A DNA stretch of 64,000 nt from Azadirachta indica (Eukaryota > Streptophyta > Magnoliopsida > Sapindales > Meliaceae): the NCBI GenBank assembly GCA_022749755.1, contig CM040440.1, positions 17,285,269 to 17,349,268 of the forward strand. The letters run 5' to 3'. A program made the position numbers and the translations under genes. This document shows positions 36,654 through 48,778 of this stretch, piece after piece (the first letter of the stretch is position 1; every line of letters starts with the position of its first letter). Below the pieces are notes generated by a model. The model did no database searches. It was not told the origin of the DNA and worked only from the letters and a program-made list of their open reading frames with translations.

Positions 36654-36808
36654 CACACGTGTGACAGCTCCACCGCCTTAACAAATAAATAAAATTTTAA
36701 AAAGAAAAATTAAAGACATCCTACCGTTCAATTAATCACCGCCTTATATCGGCCGTCCATCTTAAAACTATCCGTTATAAACACCTTACCTTCCCTCAGT
36801 CTATAAAA
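36654..36808 (+). promoter_or_regulatory. promoter-like block: CACACGTGTG palindrome plus TATA box
   Basis: A perfect 10-base palindrome containing a G-box core at 36,654-36,663 is followed 140 bp later by CTATAAAAG at 36,801-36,809. A T/C-rich stretch ending in CAG and non-coding sequence follow. The arrangement resembles a plant RNA polymerase II core promoter reading rightward. Confidence 0.55.
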
Positions 36809-36834
36809 GTCTGAATGCCAGCGTTTCTTTTCTT

Positions 36835-39110
36835 TTTCAGATGCTCTGTCAGTCGTCATGGTTTGAAATTGCGGTTGAACTACATTATTTCTTAGGGTTT
36901 CCTCATGGAAACTGCTTTAGTGTGTCTTATAACTTTATAGTGTCTGTTTAAAGGCTCATCCCCGTATTTGAATTATGTTTTACGGTTTCTAACTAAAGAC
37001 TGTCTGGGGATTTCTCATCGGAGTTTCACTGTGTCTGAACGGTTTCTGTTTTGTGGCTTCTGATTGCAGACTGTTTTAGTATTTCTTATTTGAGTCCGTT
37101 AAAGGCTTATCTTCTGGATCTTGATTTCCTTGAGTCCGTTAAAGACTGTTCATCTAATTTATATATGTTTTTGAAAAGCTAATTTGTTGTGTACACTGTA
37201 GTCATTTTATATGTGACTTGGTACAACCATTTTGTGGTTGCTATGAGCTAATGCAAATGATGCTGGCTTTCTACAATATGCTTACAGTGACCCTCAATAT
37301 TTTGTGTTCACCTGAGCCGTACATGTTTTTTCAAAGCAATATTTTGTTGGATGGTGTATATGTTGCAGTCGCTTTATATGTGATTTGGCACGAACATTTT
37401 GTGGTTGCTATGAACCATTTTTAATGATACCAGTTTTCTGCATTATGGTTTACAATGATCCTAAACATTTTGCGTTAAGCTAATTTGTGCATGTTTTTAA
37501 AAGCAAATTTCTGGTGGGATAGTGCGTATACCGTGTAATTACTTATAAATGTCATATGCTCGAACATTTTGTGGCTACTATATGTCAATGCTAGCAATAC
37601 CGGGTTCTCTGCAGTATGCTTTAAATAACCCTAAATATTCTGTGTTCAGCTCAGTTGTACATGTCTTTGCAAGGAAAATTTTTTGTGGGATATGGTGCGC
37701 ACCATATACTGCGATCAATTTACTTGTGATTTGGCTCGAATTTTTTTTTTGGTTGCTAGAGCCAATGTTACTGATACTTTTTTCTTCAGTACGGTTTACC
37801 TTGACCGTGAATTTTTTTTGTTCAGCTAATTTTTTCCTATTTTCAAGAAGCATATCTTGTGGGATGGTGCACATATACTGCAGTCACTACATATGTTTAT
37901 GCCCGATCATTTTGTGGTTGCTATATAAGCCAATGTTAACAATGTTGGGTTCTGCTGTATGGTTCACAATGACCGTAAACATTCTATTTTGAGCTAAGGT
38001 ATTACATGTTTTCTAAAAGCAAATTTCTCATGAGTCAGTGCATATGTTGCAGTTGTTTTATTTGTGATTTGGTCTGAATTTCTATTTCTGGCTGTGAGAC
38101 AATTCTAATGACATAGTTTTCTGCAGTATGGTTCACAATTTCGGATGGTTGATAGTGTTTTACAATAATCTTACTATGTGGCGTTTCCTTGTTGGTTATT
38201 TGAAGCAATGGCAGTGGTTTTGATGGTTTTATTGTTTTGTGGATGTAACAAAGTTAGTATTTTTGCGATCTCCTGTGGGATGATGCTATGGGATGTACAT
38301 TCTGATAGCACTCGGTGGGATATGAGGTCTGGAAGAGTAGCGCTTTTGTTTTTGTTTTTGTTATTTTTTTTTTAATTGATTGTTTCCATTTGTTGGATCA
38401 TACGAGTAGCTAAATTCAATTGAAAACTTTTTGTTACTAACTTCAGACAGTAATAACTATTATCACTATTCAAAGGTCTCTTATCGAATCTAATTGGTGG
38501 AAACTTGTCCCTTTTTCAATCTCTAATTGCTAGTAAAATTCAGAGAGACTTATTACTGTCTCTGATTGTCTAGCTCTTACACTTTGGTTTTAGCAGTGGT
38601 TTCTTTAATTTTCAGTATCTTTTACATGCATGGAGCACACAGACTAGCCATAATTTTATGGGTTGAAGTAGCTCATCCTTAAGATGTTTAGATCATGCTG
38701 GCATTGGATAAACAAGTAGATGGGAAAATAGTTTTCTGTGTATTGCACTCATATGTCTGTACAGGCTAGCTATTATATAGAATTGAAATAGAGCTATTCT
38801 AGGAGTATAATTATAAACAAAGTCACGATCCTACAATCACTCTATTTTAATTGCTGATTGATTGCTTGATGATACACGATCCACAATTTGCTCTATCATA
38901 AAGTTGAATTCCAATTAGATTACTTTGATTGATTTCTTTTCCTTTAACATTAGATAGGAGACATCCATATAGTCAAAAGCTTCCACCTTGTCTACTATCT
39001 TTTTCTCATTGAAATTTGATGTATGCAGGATTTTAGAATCCTCTACCGAAGTTCTCGAGAAACATGGAACTGACATTTCTATTGCGATTGTTCTTCGTGA
39101 CTGCATGATG
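36835..39110 (+). ncRNA. putative long non-coding transcript region
   Basis: Downstream of the TATA-like box the sequence is moderately T-rich, like plant leaders and introns, and has no long ORF. It contains short repeats (AGTCCGTTAAAG at 37,094-37,105 and 37,133-37,144), then the 170-bp repeat array, and finally a candidate acceptor (TGTATGCAG) at about 39,030 followed by a GC-richer block to 39,110. Transcription and splicing are inferred from composition and signals only. It could be a leader intron or a decayed gene rather than a functional RNA. Confidence 0.3.
37165..38150. repeat. about six diverged tandem copies of a 170-bp unit
   Basis: The phrase CGAACATTTTGTGGTTGCTATG recurs in diverged form at about 37,225, 37,391, 37,561, 37,737, 37,906 and 38,075. 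An ATGTTTT..AAAGC phrase recurs at about 37,165, 37,323, 37,491, 37,659, 37,835 and 38,006. A TGTGGGATGGTGCATATACTGCAGTC-type segment and a GGTTTACAATGACCCTAAA segment lie between them in each unit. Spacing is 159-176 bp. No unit keeps an open frame, so the repeat is not protein-coding. It matches no satellite or transposon that I can name. Confidence 0.85.
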
Positions 39111-41461
39111 AGTATGCCATATTTTTCTTTTCAACAATTTCATGATTGGATTTAAGGTTCCTAATAAAGATAGGTGCTAGGATAGTGCATGAAACTAGCT
39201 TATCAAATTCCCTCTTTTCCGAGAGTGGTCACGATCCAATCTTAAGTGATAAAAGGGTCATATAAGTTGGGATTTGCAAGTTTTAAGTAATCTACTGTAC
39301 TTGTAGATTTGGAGGATAACAGACTTTGATTTGTGGTTCCAGTGAGAACTAGAATGACACAGGCTTCACATCTGGCATGCTTTGTTTTTTTCATTTGCAG
39401 GGAGTCTGTGGAACACTAAATTTTGAATAAATGGTGCATTTTTCTCAATTTTCCAGTAAATAGTTTAACGAGGTTGTAGTTTATTTTGCTGCTGATTGTA
39501 ATACACTACATAAATTATTGATTTGTGACTATAGCGAGTGCTAGGGGGGCATACGCACCTGTAGAAGTCAAAACAAATGGGTGTTCTTAATGCCATTGTT
39601 GCCGTTGTTTCAACATAAACCCGAATAATTTCAAATACTAAGTTAGAGGTCACAAAACGGGCGGTCTATCCGGTGTTCAACACTGTTCACAGACTGGGTC
39701 GAAAAAGAAAGCTCACGCACTGTGTCGTTTTACTGTACTGATGTGGTTAGTGTTTATCATTAACGAATAAAATTGATTTTAAATAATAAAACCGAAACTA
39801 TAAAATTATTAAAATAAAATTTGGCGCAAAATTAGTTACTCATACAATTTTGGTTAATAAAAGTTACACAAATTTTCAAATTTAAATATAAAAATTTAAA
39901 AACGTAAAATTTTAAGTGGATCAAATATAAATTTTTAATTTTATAACTATATTGAGCTTGTATAAAAATTATACTTTTATTCAATTTTAATTTCAACCTA
40001 CCAAAAATATAAAGGCTAGTATAATTTTTTTTTAGTTTATAATCTATAATATTTATTTGTATTGTTATAGGCTATTTAGATATAAAATGAAATGAAGTAA
40101 AAATGATTAAATGTAAAAATTGGTACTTTGTAATTTGTAATATTGAAAAAATAAAAATGTCTCCACTACTTTCATTAATTAGTTATTTAGTTACAAAATA
40201 AATTAAAAAATTAATACAATTTACATAAATTTTAAATTGCTTAAATTTAAATCCAAAAATAAAAAATGTGAATTTTAAATGGATAAAATATAAATTTTCA
40301 ATTTTGGTTGTTACAACTATATAGAATTTGCATAATTTTTAAAGTAAATATTGTGAAACAAACGATTGACAATTGTTTTGAAATTAATTTATAACTTTAC
40401 ATATAACATTTTGTTTAAAAAAATAAGAGTATAATAAATTGATAATTGTTAATGTCTTTACATTATGTTAATTATAATTAAATATGAGTGATAATCATAT
40501 TATGTGTTTATAATTTTATAGGTATGAATATCTAAAATATATAATTATATTATGATCAAAATGTAATTAATTATTATATTTTTATTATAAATTATAATTA
40601 TTCATTCAAAATTTTAATTTAATAATAAACAATAAATATCATAAATTTATTACTTATTAAGTATATTATTATTTAAACTTGTTTAATTTATAATTATTTT
40701 TAATTTAACAAATTATTTATTATTCAACAAATTTTTATTGATTTAAATTAATTTTTAGTCTTTAGAATTTTTAAAAATATATATATTTATAATAGAAATT
40801 TACAATCAACATTAGGTCACTATTTATTATTACTGTTTAAATATAATATTGTTTATAGGCTTTGTATGGTCTATATAGACTTGTAGGCTATGTTGAGCCT
40901 ATTTTTTAATGAACTGAGTTGGTATGACATACGTGATAAGCATGCTGTAAGTCATGTTGGGCTTATTTATTTCAATGAGTGTGTCGTACTATCTGACACG
41001 AGCTTATATGCGCTTAACTTATCTAATATGGTCCATTTATCATTTCTAAATAAATCTTGTTGGAATTACGAGAAAAGTTTGAGATATTATTTTTTTATCT
41101 AAAATGTAAAAATAATTTAAATTTAAATTTAATTGAAATTTGAATCTTATTAATATATTTATTTTTTTTACTAATATTTAAATATAAATATTAAGTTATT
41201 TATTTTTTTAAAATTAAAAAAATATAAAATTAATATGTTGATATATATATTCTAAATTAATAAATTAAATTATTGATATATATAAATATTTAAATTGTTC
41301 AGACAATATTCATTTAAATTTAAGTTAAATTTTTTAATTTAGTTACTGTAAGATAATTTTAATAAATATTTAAATATAAATTAAAAAATAAAAATATTTA
41401 AATAATTATATTTAAACAATAACTAAAAGGACAATGAAGCCTAAAATTCATAATTCACACA
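39111..41461. other. AT-rich intergenic region
   Basis: No gene was seen. From 39,780 to 41,450 the sequence is extremely AT-rich. Two diverged related segments, near 39,900-39,990 and 40,240-40,345, share a TGGATMAAATATAAATTTT..ACTATAT pattern and may be relics of an old duplicated or inserted element. No ends could be defined. Confidence 0.5.
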
Positions 41462-41469
41462 ATTGGTGG

Positions 41470-42100
41470 TAGGGATGGCAATAGGGCAGGGTAGGGGTGG
41501 GGAGGCATGCCTCGTTCCCCACCTCGTTTTCTATTTTAATCCTCATTCCCCGCCCCATTCTCCACTAAATTTAATGGGATGGAGATGGAAAATCCCCACA
41601 CGGAAAATTAGTTCCCCATCCCTATATCAATTCCCCATTTTATATTATTTTTATAAATTAATTTTAATAATATAAGAATTTAATTAACTTAAACAAAAAT
41701 ATTATTAATATATTATTGGAAATACAATATAGGATCTTTTTAATTTTTAATCTTTTACTTTTTATTTGTATATTCTATTTTTTATAACATTAATTCATAA
41801 TTCTATATTTTTTTATTACTAATTACATTTAATTATAATATATAATTTTAAAAATTATAATATAAAATTATATTTACATATATAAAATTTAATTTATAAA
41901 TTATAATACATTTATATTATGTTTTATTGGGGAATGGGGTGGAGGTGGGGTAAGGAGAGATAAACCAATTCCCGTCCCATTAATAAATTGGAGATTAATT
42001 TTTTTCCATTCTCCGCCCCATTCTCAAAATTTATTTAAATTCTACCCAGTTGGGAGTGAATCCTCATGGGTTTGGGCCCGTGGGGAATTTTACCATCCTA
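41470..42100. mobile_element. 631-bp non-autonomous hAT-type transposon
   Basis: Flanked by a perfect 8-bp target-site duplication, ATTGGTGG, at 41,462-41,469 and 42,101-42,108. The left end reads TAGGGATGGCAAT and the complement of the right end TAGGATGGTAAAA, imperfect short inverted repeats of the hAT superfamily type (8-bp duplications are its hallmark). The sub-terminal regions are rich in GGGG/CCCC motifs in inverted orientation and the centre is AT-rich. There is no transposase ORF, so any movement would depend on an enzyme encoded elsewhere. Confidence 0.88.
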
Positions 42101-42504
42101 ATTGGTGGTGAGATTTTCTATTAGACTCTAGCTACTCAGAATGTTACTTCGATGCCTCGTTCAAATCTGTTCAATTATACAATTATTGATTGTTCTATTA
42201 TAATACCTTACCTCCCCTGTATCCAGATTAAGAATTAGCTTTTAAAAAAATAATGGATTTTAAGGAATTATTAAACCTCTAATCCATAAATGGAAGACTT
42301 ATATTTGCCTAGTTGAGCCCTGCAATTTACATCTTATATTTCAGGATATTTAAATACTCAGTGTGAACATTTACACCGTATTCTTCCCCTTTAGATAACA
42401 CGAAATCCAGTCGTTGCTTTGCGTGCCCATGGCCGTGAACACGGTACGGTAACTTAAGCAACCTCAATTCTTCTCCGTCTCCGTCTCCGTCTCCCGAACC
42501 AGCC

Positions 42505-45500
42505 ATGACCACTCTTACGAACTTCTCTCTTCTCCGCCCGACACCCTCTCTATTTTGCCCCGTCTCCAAACCCTCACTAAAACTTCACATTCACCGACAT
42601 TTTAAGCTCCGATGCTCAATCGCCAAAGAGTCTAGAATTTCTCCAACAAAGTCAAATTCCAATCTCAATGCCGGAGATTCCGCCACGACAGATTGCGTGA
42701 TTATCGGTGGCGGAATCAGTGGCCTCTGTATCGCTCAGGCACTTTCCACCGACCACCGTGATGTCGCTCCGAATGTGATTGTCACCGAGGCTAAAGACCG
42801 TGTTGGTGGAAATATCACCACCGTTGAGAGAGATGGATATCTCTGGGAAGAGGGGCCCAATAGTTTCCAGCCGTCTGATCCTATGCTCAAATTGGTGGTA
42901 CGTTTTAAAGCTAGCGTAGGGTATTATCATGGTTTAATCTGGAATATTAGTTTATTCTACTCTTATCAATGACCATAAATTTACTTGAAGTTAAGTTTAT
43001 ACATCAATGTTGATAAATTACTTGGAATTCAGCCTTTGCTATAGCATTATTTTCCAAAGTGTAGTTCACAATCTATGTTGGTGATCGTAATTCAACAGTG
43101 AAATTCTAGTTAGGTTATAGTTTTTGGGTCAATTGTTGTAGGTTTGTTTGGGTGCTCTTGCCTGCTATTTTTTATTCCTTGGAATTGTCATCTAGCATAA
43201 CTCTAATTTGCGTGACTTTTAGTGAAAATATTAAACAATTTAATTGAATTAAGTATGCAAACTTTCATTTTAGGTGGATAGTGGGTTGAAGGATGATCTA
43301 GTTTTGGGGGACCCTAATGCGCCAAGATTTGTATTGTGGGATGGAAAATTGAGGCCGGTACCATCTAAGCCGACAGATCTTCCCATTTTTGACTTGATGA
43401 GCATTGGTGGAAAAATTAGGGCTGGCCTTGGTGCTGTTGGCATTCGACCTCCTCCTCCAGTTTGTCCTCTTAACTTTCTCATTAGTTGGTTTAAACTTCA
43501 GTTATCATTAACTCATGCCCCCTCATTACGTTTTTGTCAACTGCTTTTCTCATATCTTAGACTTTGACAAAGGTGACAGGGTCATGAGGAATCAGTTGAG
43601 CAGTTTGTGCGGCGTAACCTTGGCGATGAAGTTTTTGAGCGTCTAATAGAGCCATTTTGTTCAGGTGATATTTAATCATCAATAATTCCTTTAGGTTTCT
43701 GTTGTTCAACCACTCCGCTTGAGACTTGCAATTCTGTAAAATGCACAGCTTACCTAATACTCCAATTGACCTTAAATATATTATTGCCTGTAGGGGTTTA
43801 TGCAGGAGATCCTTCAAAACTGAGTATGAAAGCAGCATTTGGAAAAGTCTGGAAACTGGAGCAGAATGGTGGTAGTATCATTGGTGGAACTTTTAAGGCA
43901 ATCCAAGAGAAAAATAAAGCTCCTGAGCAACCTCGAGACCCGTAATTATACATATGTGCATTGACGCTTACGTGATTATTATTTTAAGAATCTATGTTCA
44001 ATGCTGTGAATTGAGTATTCTTGCAGGCGTCTGCCAAAGCCGAAGGGCCAAACAGTTGGATCTTTTAAGAGGGGACTTTCCATGTTGCCTGAGGCAATAT
44101 CTAAGGGGTATCCTCTATAATTAATTTTCCATGTTGTTGATTACTTATATTATTGTTGGATGGTTATCATTCTTGGCAATAACTGAAGGAGTAACTAGTT
44201 GTGTTAATTTTGGCAGGTTAGGCGGCAATGTTAAATTATCTTGGAAGCTTTCGAGTATCACAAAATTGGATAATGGAGTTTATAGTTTGACGTATGAAAC
44301 ACCAGAGGGATTGGTTTCTCTTGAGAGCAAAAGCGTTGTCATGACAGTTCCATCTTATGTTGCTAGTACTCTGCTGCGTCCACTCTCTGTATGTTTCTTT
44401 CTTGAACCTAGTTAAACTTCTTTTACTTCATTATATCAGTGGAATGTCTGAAACTGAGTTGTGGTCATGCAGTTCTTTTCTTTCTTAATCTATATTTGCT
44501 CTTTAAGTATATTCAATATATTTTTTTCTTGAGGACTGCCTATATAGTATGCTTCAGCCTATATATAACTGTTACTCTTGTTATAAGTGCAATAGTTGAT
44601 ACCTTCTATTCCATGATGGCAAGGTCATTCATATCCTTTGGGCCGTAGAGGTTTACTTTACATGTACCCTTGCACAACCTGCATGAGTATACTAGTTTCT
44701 AACCTGCATTTAACTGGGAAGGGATAACAGGTTACCTTACAATTTGATCAACTCAAATTTTGATAACTAAATTGGACATTGCTATATTAGGTGTAACTTA
44801 AGGACTTCCAAATCCTTGAGGTCTCTGTTTCTCGAGAAATTTAACTGGCATAAGTAGCCTGCTATTGTCTATTAAGAATTAGGTTTTGTTTTGAGAGTTT
44901 GCTGTTCCTTAACTAATTAGGTTTTGTTTTGAGAAATATAACCATCAGCTTGTCCATCCAAATTTATATACTAACTGCTCATGCCAGCCCCCGCAGGCCC
45001 TATAAAAGTTTTGAAGATTTTGGATAGAAAATTTTCATTTGGCCTTTTAGATATATTTTAATTGTTTTGGTCCCTACAGACTTTATCCTAGCTCTGCCAC
45101 TGGCTCATGCCAATAGATATGGATAGAAAATTTTCATAGGAGAGTTTGTTGTTTCTTAACTAATTACGTTTTGTTTTGAGAAACTCAGAATGTAATAACC
45201 ATCAGTTTGTCTATCCAAATTTGTGTACTAGCCGCTCATGCCAGCCCCTGCAGGCCCTATAAAAAGTTTGAAGATTTTGGATAGAAAATTTTCATTTGGC
45301 CTTTTAAATTATATTTTTATTGTTTTGACCCCTTCAGACTTTAGATCATTGCATTTTGGCCCCTCCCAGAACATTTATTCTAGCTCTGCCACTGGCTCAT
45401 GCCAATAAATACTGGATGGCTAACATAGGAGAGTTTGCTGTGCCTTAACTAATTTGGTACAAGAATTTCTAGCTATCTCTCTTTTTCCCTTGCCTATATT

Positions 45501-46794
45501 TTGTTTGCAGGTAGATGCTGCTGATGCACTGTCAAAATTTTATTACCCACCTGTTGCTGCAGTGTCTATATCCTATCCAAAAGAAGCAATTCGTAAAGAG
45601 TGCTTGATAGATGGTGAATTAAAAGGATTTGGCCAATTGCATCCACGAAGCCAAGGGGTGGAGACTCTAGGTAATATCTTCTTTCCTGAATAATTGCCAT
45701 CAAAGATGCACCGAACTTTTATGCTAAAGTGAGCCTGCTTTTTTCCGTCTGTATAGGAACTATATACAGCTCATCCCTGTTTCCCAATCGAGCACCAGCT
45801 GGAAGAGTTTTGCTCTTGAACTACATTGGAGGTGCTACAAATCCTGGAATTTTGTCCAAGGTTAGACCATTCGGATCTCTTTTTGGGAGATTTATACTTT
45901 GGATATGGTAATATATTGAAGGTAGGTAAGGTGATATTTGGACAAAAGAATGGTATTATGTCTTAAAGGTATCAGGAAAATACCAATTTTATTTCATGAA
46001 GACATACTGAGACCATTTTAAACAAGTGGGAGCTTTTTTATGTTAGAATTGGGTATTATTTGGCTGAAGCAATGCAATGACTGATGTATGTTCTAAGTCA
46101 ATTAAAAAAAGAAAATGTGAAGTAACCAAAGAAGGGAATGGGAGGGATGCATGTTTATGCATTTGTTTGCAGCAAGAATGACCTCTTCTGTCCATTTAAT
46201 TTGGGTGACACAGGATGATCAAAATCATTCCTGTTTTCAAATTTCAGTGCAAGAATATTAGTGCTTTGACTTTTGTTGTGTTAAATACATATACCAATGT
46301 TTGCTAAAATGAATTTACTTGAATTTCATCTGTGGCAGCCAATCTATATCTTGTGTGGTGTTGAGTTTTAACACTAATTTTTCTTTTTATTTTCCAGTGG
46401 AGATTTATATTGTCTAGTTTGTAATCAAGTTTTACGTAATCTGAAGCCTGGTATTTGTTTGTTATTTTAATAATACCACTTCTACCTTCTGCAGAAAGAA
46501 AGTGACCTAGTAGAAGCAGTTGATCATGACTTAAGAAAGATGCTCATAAATCCTAATGCAAAGGATCCTGTTGTATTGGGAGTGAGAGTGTGGCCACAAG
46601 CCATTCCACAATTCTTGGTTGGTCATCTTGATCTATTAGATGCTGCAAAAGCTTCTCTCGGGAATAATGGGTTCCAAGGGCTGTTTTTAGGTGGTAACTA
46701 TGTAGCTGGCGTAGCTCTGGGTAGATGCGTGGAGGGTGCTTATGAGGTTGCAGCCGAGGTGTCCAACTTTCTATCAGAGCATGCACTCAAATAG
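42505..46794 (+). CDS. PPOX1: protoporphyrinogen IX oxidase, chloroplast type
   Basis: Nine exons: 42505-42897, 43274-43459, 43580-43664, 43794-43941, 44027-44107, 44217-44388, 45511-45670, 45757-45860 and 46495-46794. All are GT-AG and the product is 542 aa. The first 50 or so residues are Ser/Thr/Arg-rich, a likely plastid transit peptide. The FAD-binding dinucleotide motif [10 protein letters not shown] is at about 66-74, followed by [11 protein letters not shown] and the [12 protein letters not shown] segment. The C terminus has the second FAD contact [22 protein letters not shown]. The enzyme oxidises protoporphyrinogen IX to protoporphyrin IX with O2, the last step shared by haem and chlorophyll synthesis, and is the target of diphenyl-ether-type herbicides. 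Intron 6 is long and carries a tandem duplication. The ATG at 42,505 gives the expected transit peptide. I see no break in the frame. Confidence 0.96.
44893..45428. repeat. tandem duplication inside PPOX intron 6
   Basis: Two direct copies starting at 44,893 and 45,140 (each opening with GAGAGTTTG) share long nearly identical stretches, including CTCATGCCAGCCCC, GCAGGCCCTATAAAA and TTTGAAGATTTTGGATAGAAA. A partial third start occurs at 45,429. Unit lengths are about 247 and 289 bp; the second has extra sequence around 45,340-45,375. The TAGCTCTGCCACTGG phrase in both recurs often near plant transposon ends, so the unit may derive from an inserted element. Confidence 0.85.
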
Positions 46795-47778
46795 TGGGAA
46801 AATTGGGGCTCTGTTTCTAATTTAATCCGAGGCTCCTTCTTTACGTAGAAATGTACCGAAGGAAAGTTCTTCAAGTATTTGAGAATATTTTGGATTTGAT
46901 TATATTTGAAGCGGAGACCCTCATCTTAGGCATCTGTTTATTGTTTCTTTTTTAACTTGTAATTACCTTCTATATGGCGGGTATGTATTTAGTGACGGTG
47001 GATAACCCTATCTTTTGCAGTCAGTTAATTCTACTATTTAACGGTGCTCTGCAGCCATGTAGAAAAGATATGGTCCATCCATAATGTTTCGTCTTCCGAA
47101 TTTGGTAAGTTAAGCACAAATACGGTCATGAGTTACATTTCTGTATGTATGAGCATCTTCCTTCAATTTTTTTGTTTTTTCAATCGGCACAAAACTAAAC
47201 TAGGTTTTACATTTTCTTCTCGGCAATGCAACCTGATTGGAGACAGAAGGCGTATGTCTGTGCTGAATAGCGACAGGCCGCTGCTATGTTAGCAGTTCTA
47301 AAGTGGATACACTAGATTTGATCAATGAATTGCATCTTCCGTATGCACGAGTAACCGGAAGAAATATGAAAGTCTTTTACTTTATGTTGATATTATGACC
47401 TGAGTAGCTAAAGCGACGTTACAACATTCCTTGGGTAGCCGGCTGTAGTGTTACCGGTGGGAGGGCCAGTTGTCATCGGCCAAAGTCGGCTGTTCTTTAC
47501 AAAATTTAAGACGTATGCTTGAAAATTAACTACACGGTGGCAACTGCATGCTTTTTTCGAGGTACGCATATTGGTATTCGGTAGATTTGTTTTTATTTTT
47601 ATTTTTATTTTTTCTGAAAACGCACACAAAGTGAATCACGTGCAAATCTTGTTAGTGCATAATATTCCTAAAAGGAGCAATCTACGTAAAAATGTGCAAG
47701 GACATCGGTAATCTAGTTATTTGGGAAAAGGCAAGGTGGAGTCAGCTAGTGGCTCATTGTTTGGAACTTCCACTAGGA

Positions 47779-47798
47779 GGGGGGGGGGGGGGGGGGGG
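47779..47798. repeat. G20 homopolymer
   Basis: Twenty consecutive G residues after a CACTAGGA sequence. Runs this long are rare in plant DNA and their true length is hard to sequence, so an assembly or length error here is possible. Confidence 0.9.
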
Positions 47799-48126
47799 AA
47801 GCGCAATGTTGAGCCTAAGATGGATGCTACTCCGCAGTTAGGTGGCTCAAAGATTGGCCTAGAGTAGACTAGACTAGACGAAATAGCCAGTCAGCGACCC
47901 AGGGAGTCGAAGTAGGTTTTTTTGCCACCTAAGGAATTTGAAAACAAGAGAACACATTGTAGGAAAAGTAATGAAACAAATTAAAGGCAGTGAGACAAGG
48001 AGTCGATAAAGCAAGGCTGGAAATTGGTTCTAGCCTCCATAGTAGGGCCTATTTGCGGAGACATGGTTGCATGGGAAAATAAAAAGCAATCCTGAGTTTG
48101 ACTGAGGATTCCAGAGGGGATTGGAC

Positions 48127-48150
48127 ATGATGATGATGATGATGATGATG
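48127..48150. repeat. (TGA)8 microsatellite
   Basis: Eight tandem trinucleotides in intergenic DNA; read on the minus strand it produces an artificial His or Ser run. Confidence 0.92.
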
Positions 48151-48522
48151 AAAGCAGATGCATGAAAACACACAGCCAATAACAGCAGCACAGCAAAGAG
48201 ATTTTGTGGCGGATTTCTGGAAAGAGGTGGGAGGTAGAGGTGGATGATTATGCTCTAAGTTCAACACAAAATAGTGTGTTAATAGACAGGAAAGTCGTTG
48301 GAGGGAGAGAAAGTCCTATGATGGCTAATTGAAGCAACATTATGGTAGGGCTAGTGGGGAACATTTCACTTTTTCTTTTTCTCTCGTTTGTTAAAATTAT
48401 CAGTTATTCAATCTCTTCTTCTCTAACAAATGGCGTTTCTTTAGTTACAAGGAAGATTTCCTGTTCCTTTTCATGCCCCCATTTTTCCTTTAATTAATCA
48501 AATTTGATACGGTTGCATTAGA

Positions 48523-48542
48523 CACGTGGATTCGTACACGTG
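48523..48542. promoter_or_regulatory. paired CACGTG (ABRE/G-box) elements
   Basis: CACGTGG occurs at 48,523 and 48,537, 14 bp apart, within GACACGTGG and ACACGTGGG contexts typical of abscisic-acid response elements. The nearest start codon to the right is the Aux/IAA gene, 1.2 kb away, so the target gene is unclear. Confidence 0.45.
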
Positions 48543-48750
48543 GGGAAAGGTCTCATATTATGGAATGGATCGGAGAAGAAGAAATCATCTAACAATATAT
48601 ATATATATATATATAAGTGCACTTTATGACTTTTATTCTTTATCTTGTGTTTGCGAATTTAGTTGATTGCGTATCTCCTAGACAGGATCTTACAACATAA
48701 AAATAAGCAAAACCAATAAAAAAAAAAAAAGTGTTAATGTATGTACATAT

Positions 48751-48778
48751 ATTCATTCATTCATTCATTCATTCATTC
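48751..48778. repeat. (ATTC)7 microsatellite
   Basis: Seven tandem copies of ATTC, shortly after an A-rich run in intergenic DNA. Confidence 0.93.

Noticed and set aside
37218..37992. Frames of 68-147 codons across the 170-bp repeats
   Set aside because: They arise from the repeat's composition, differ from unit to unit, and have no family features; treated as non-coding.
39025..39120. Candidate box C/D snoRNA (CTGA and TGATGA motifs)
   Set aside because: The motifs are in the wrong order for a C/D snoRNA (CTGA before TGATGA) and no closing terminal stem was found.
47779..48200. Frames with poly-Ser or poly-His near 48.1 kb
   Set aside because: They are translations of the TGA/ATG trinucleotide microsatellite and adjoining non-coding DNA.
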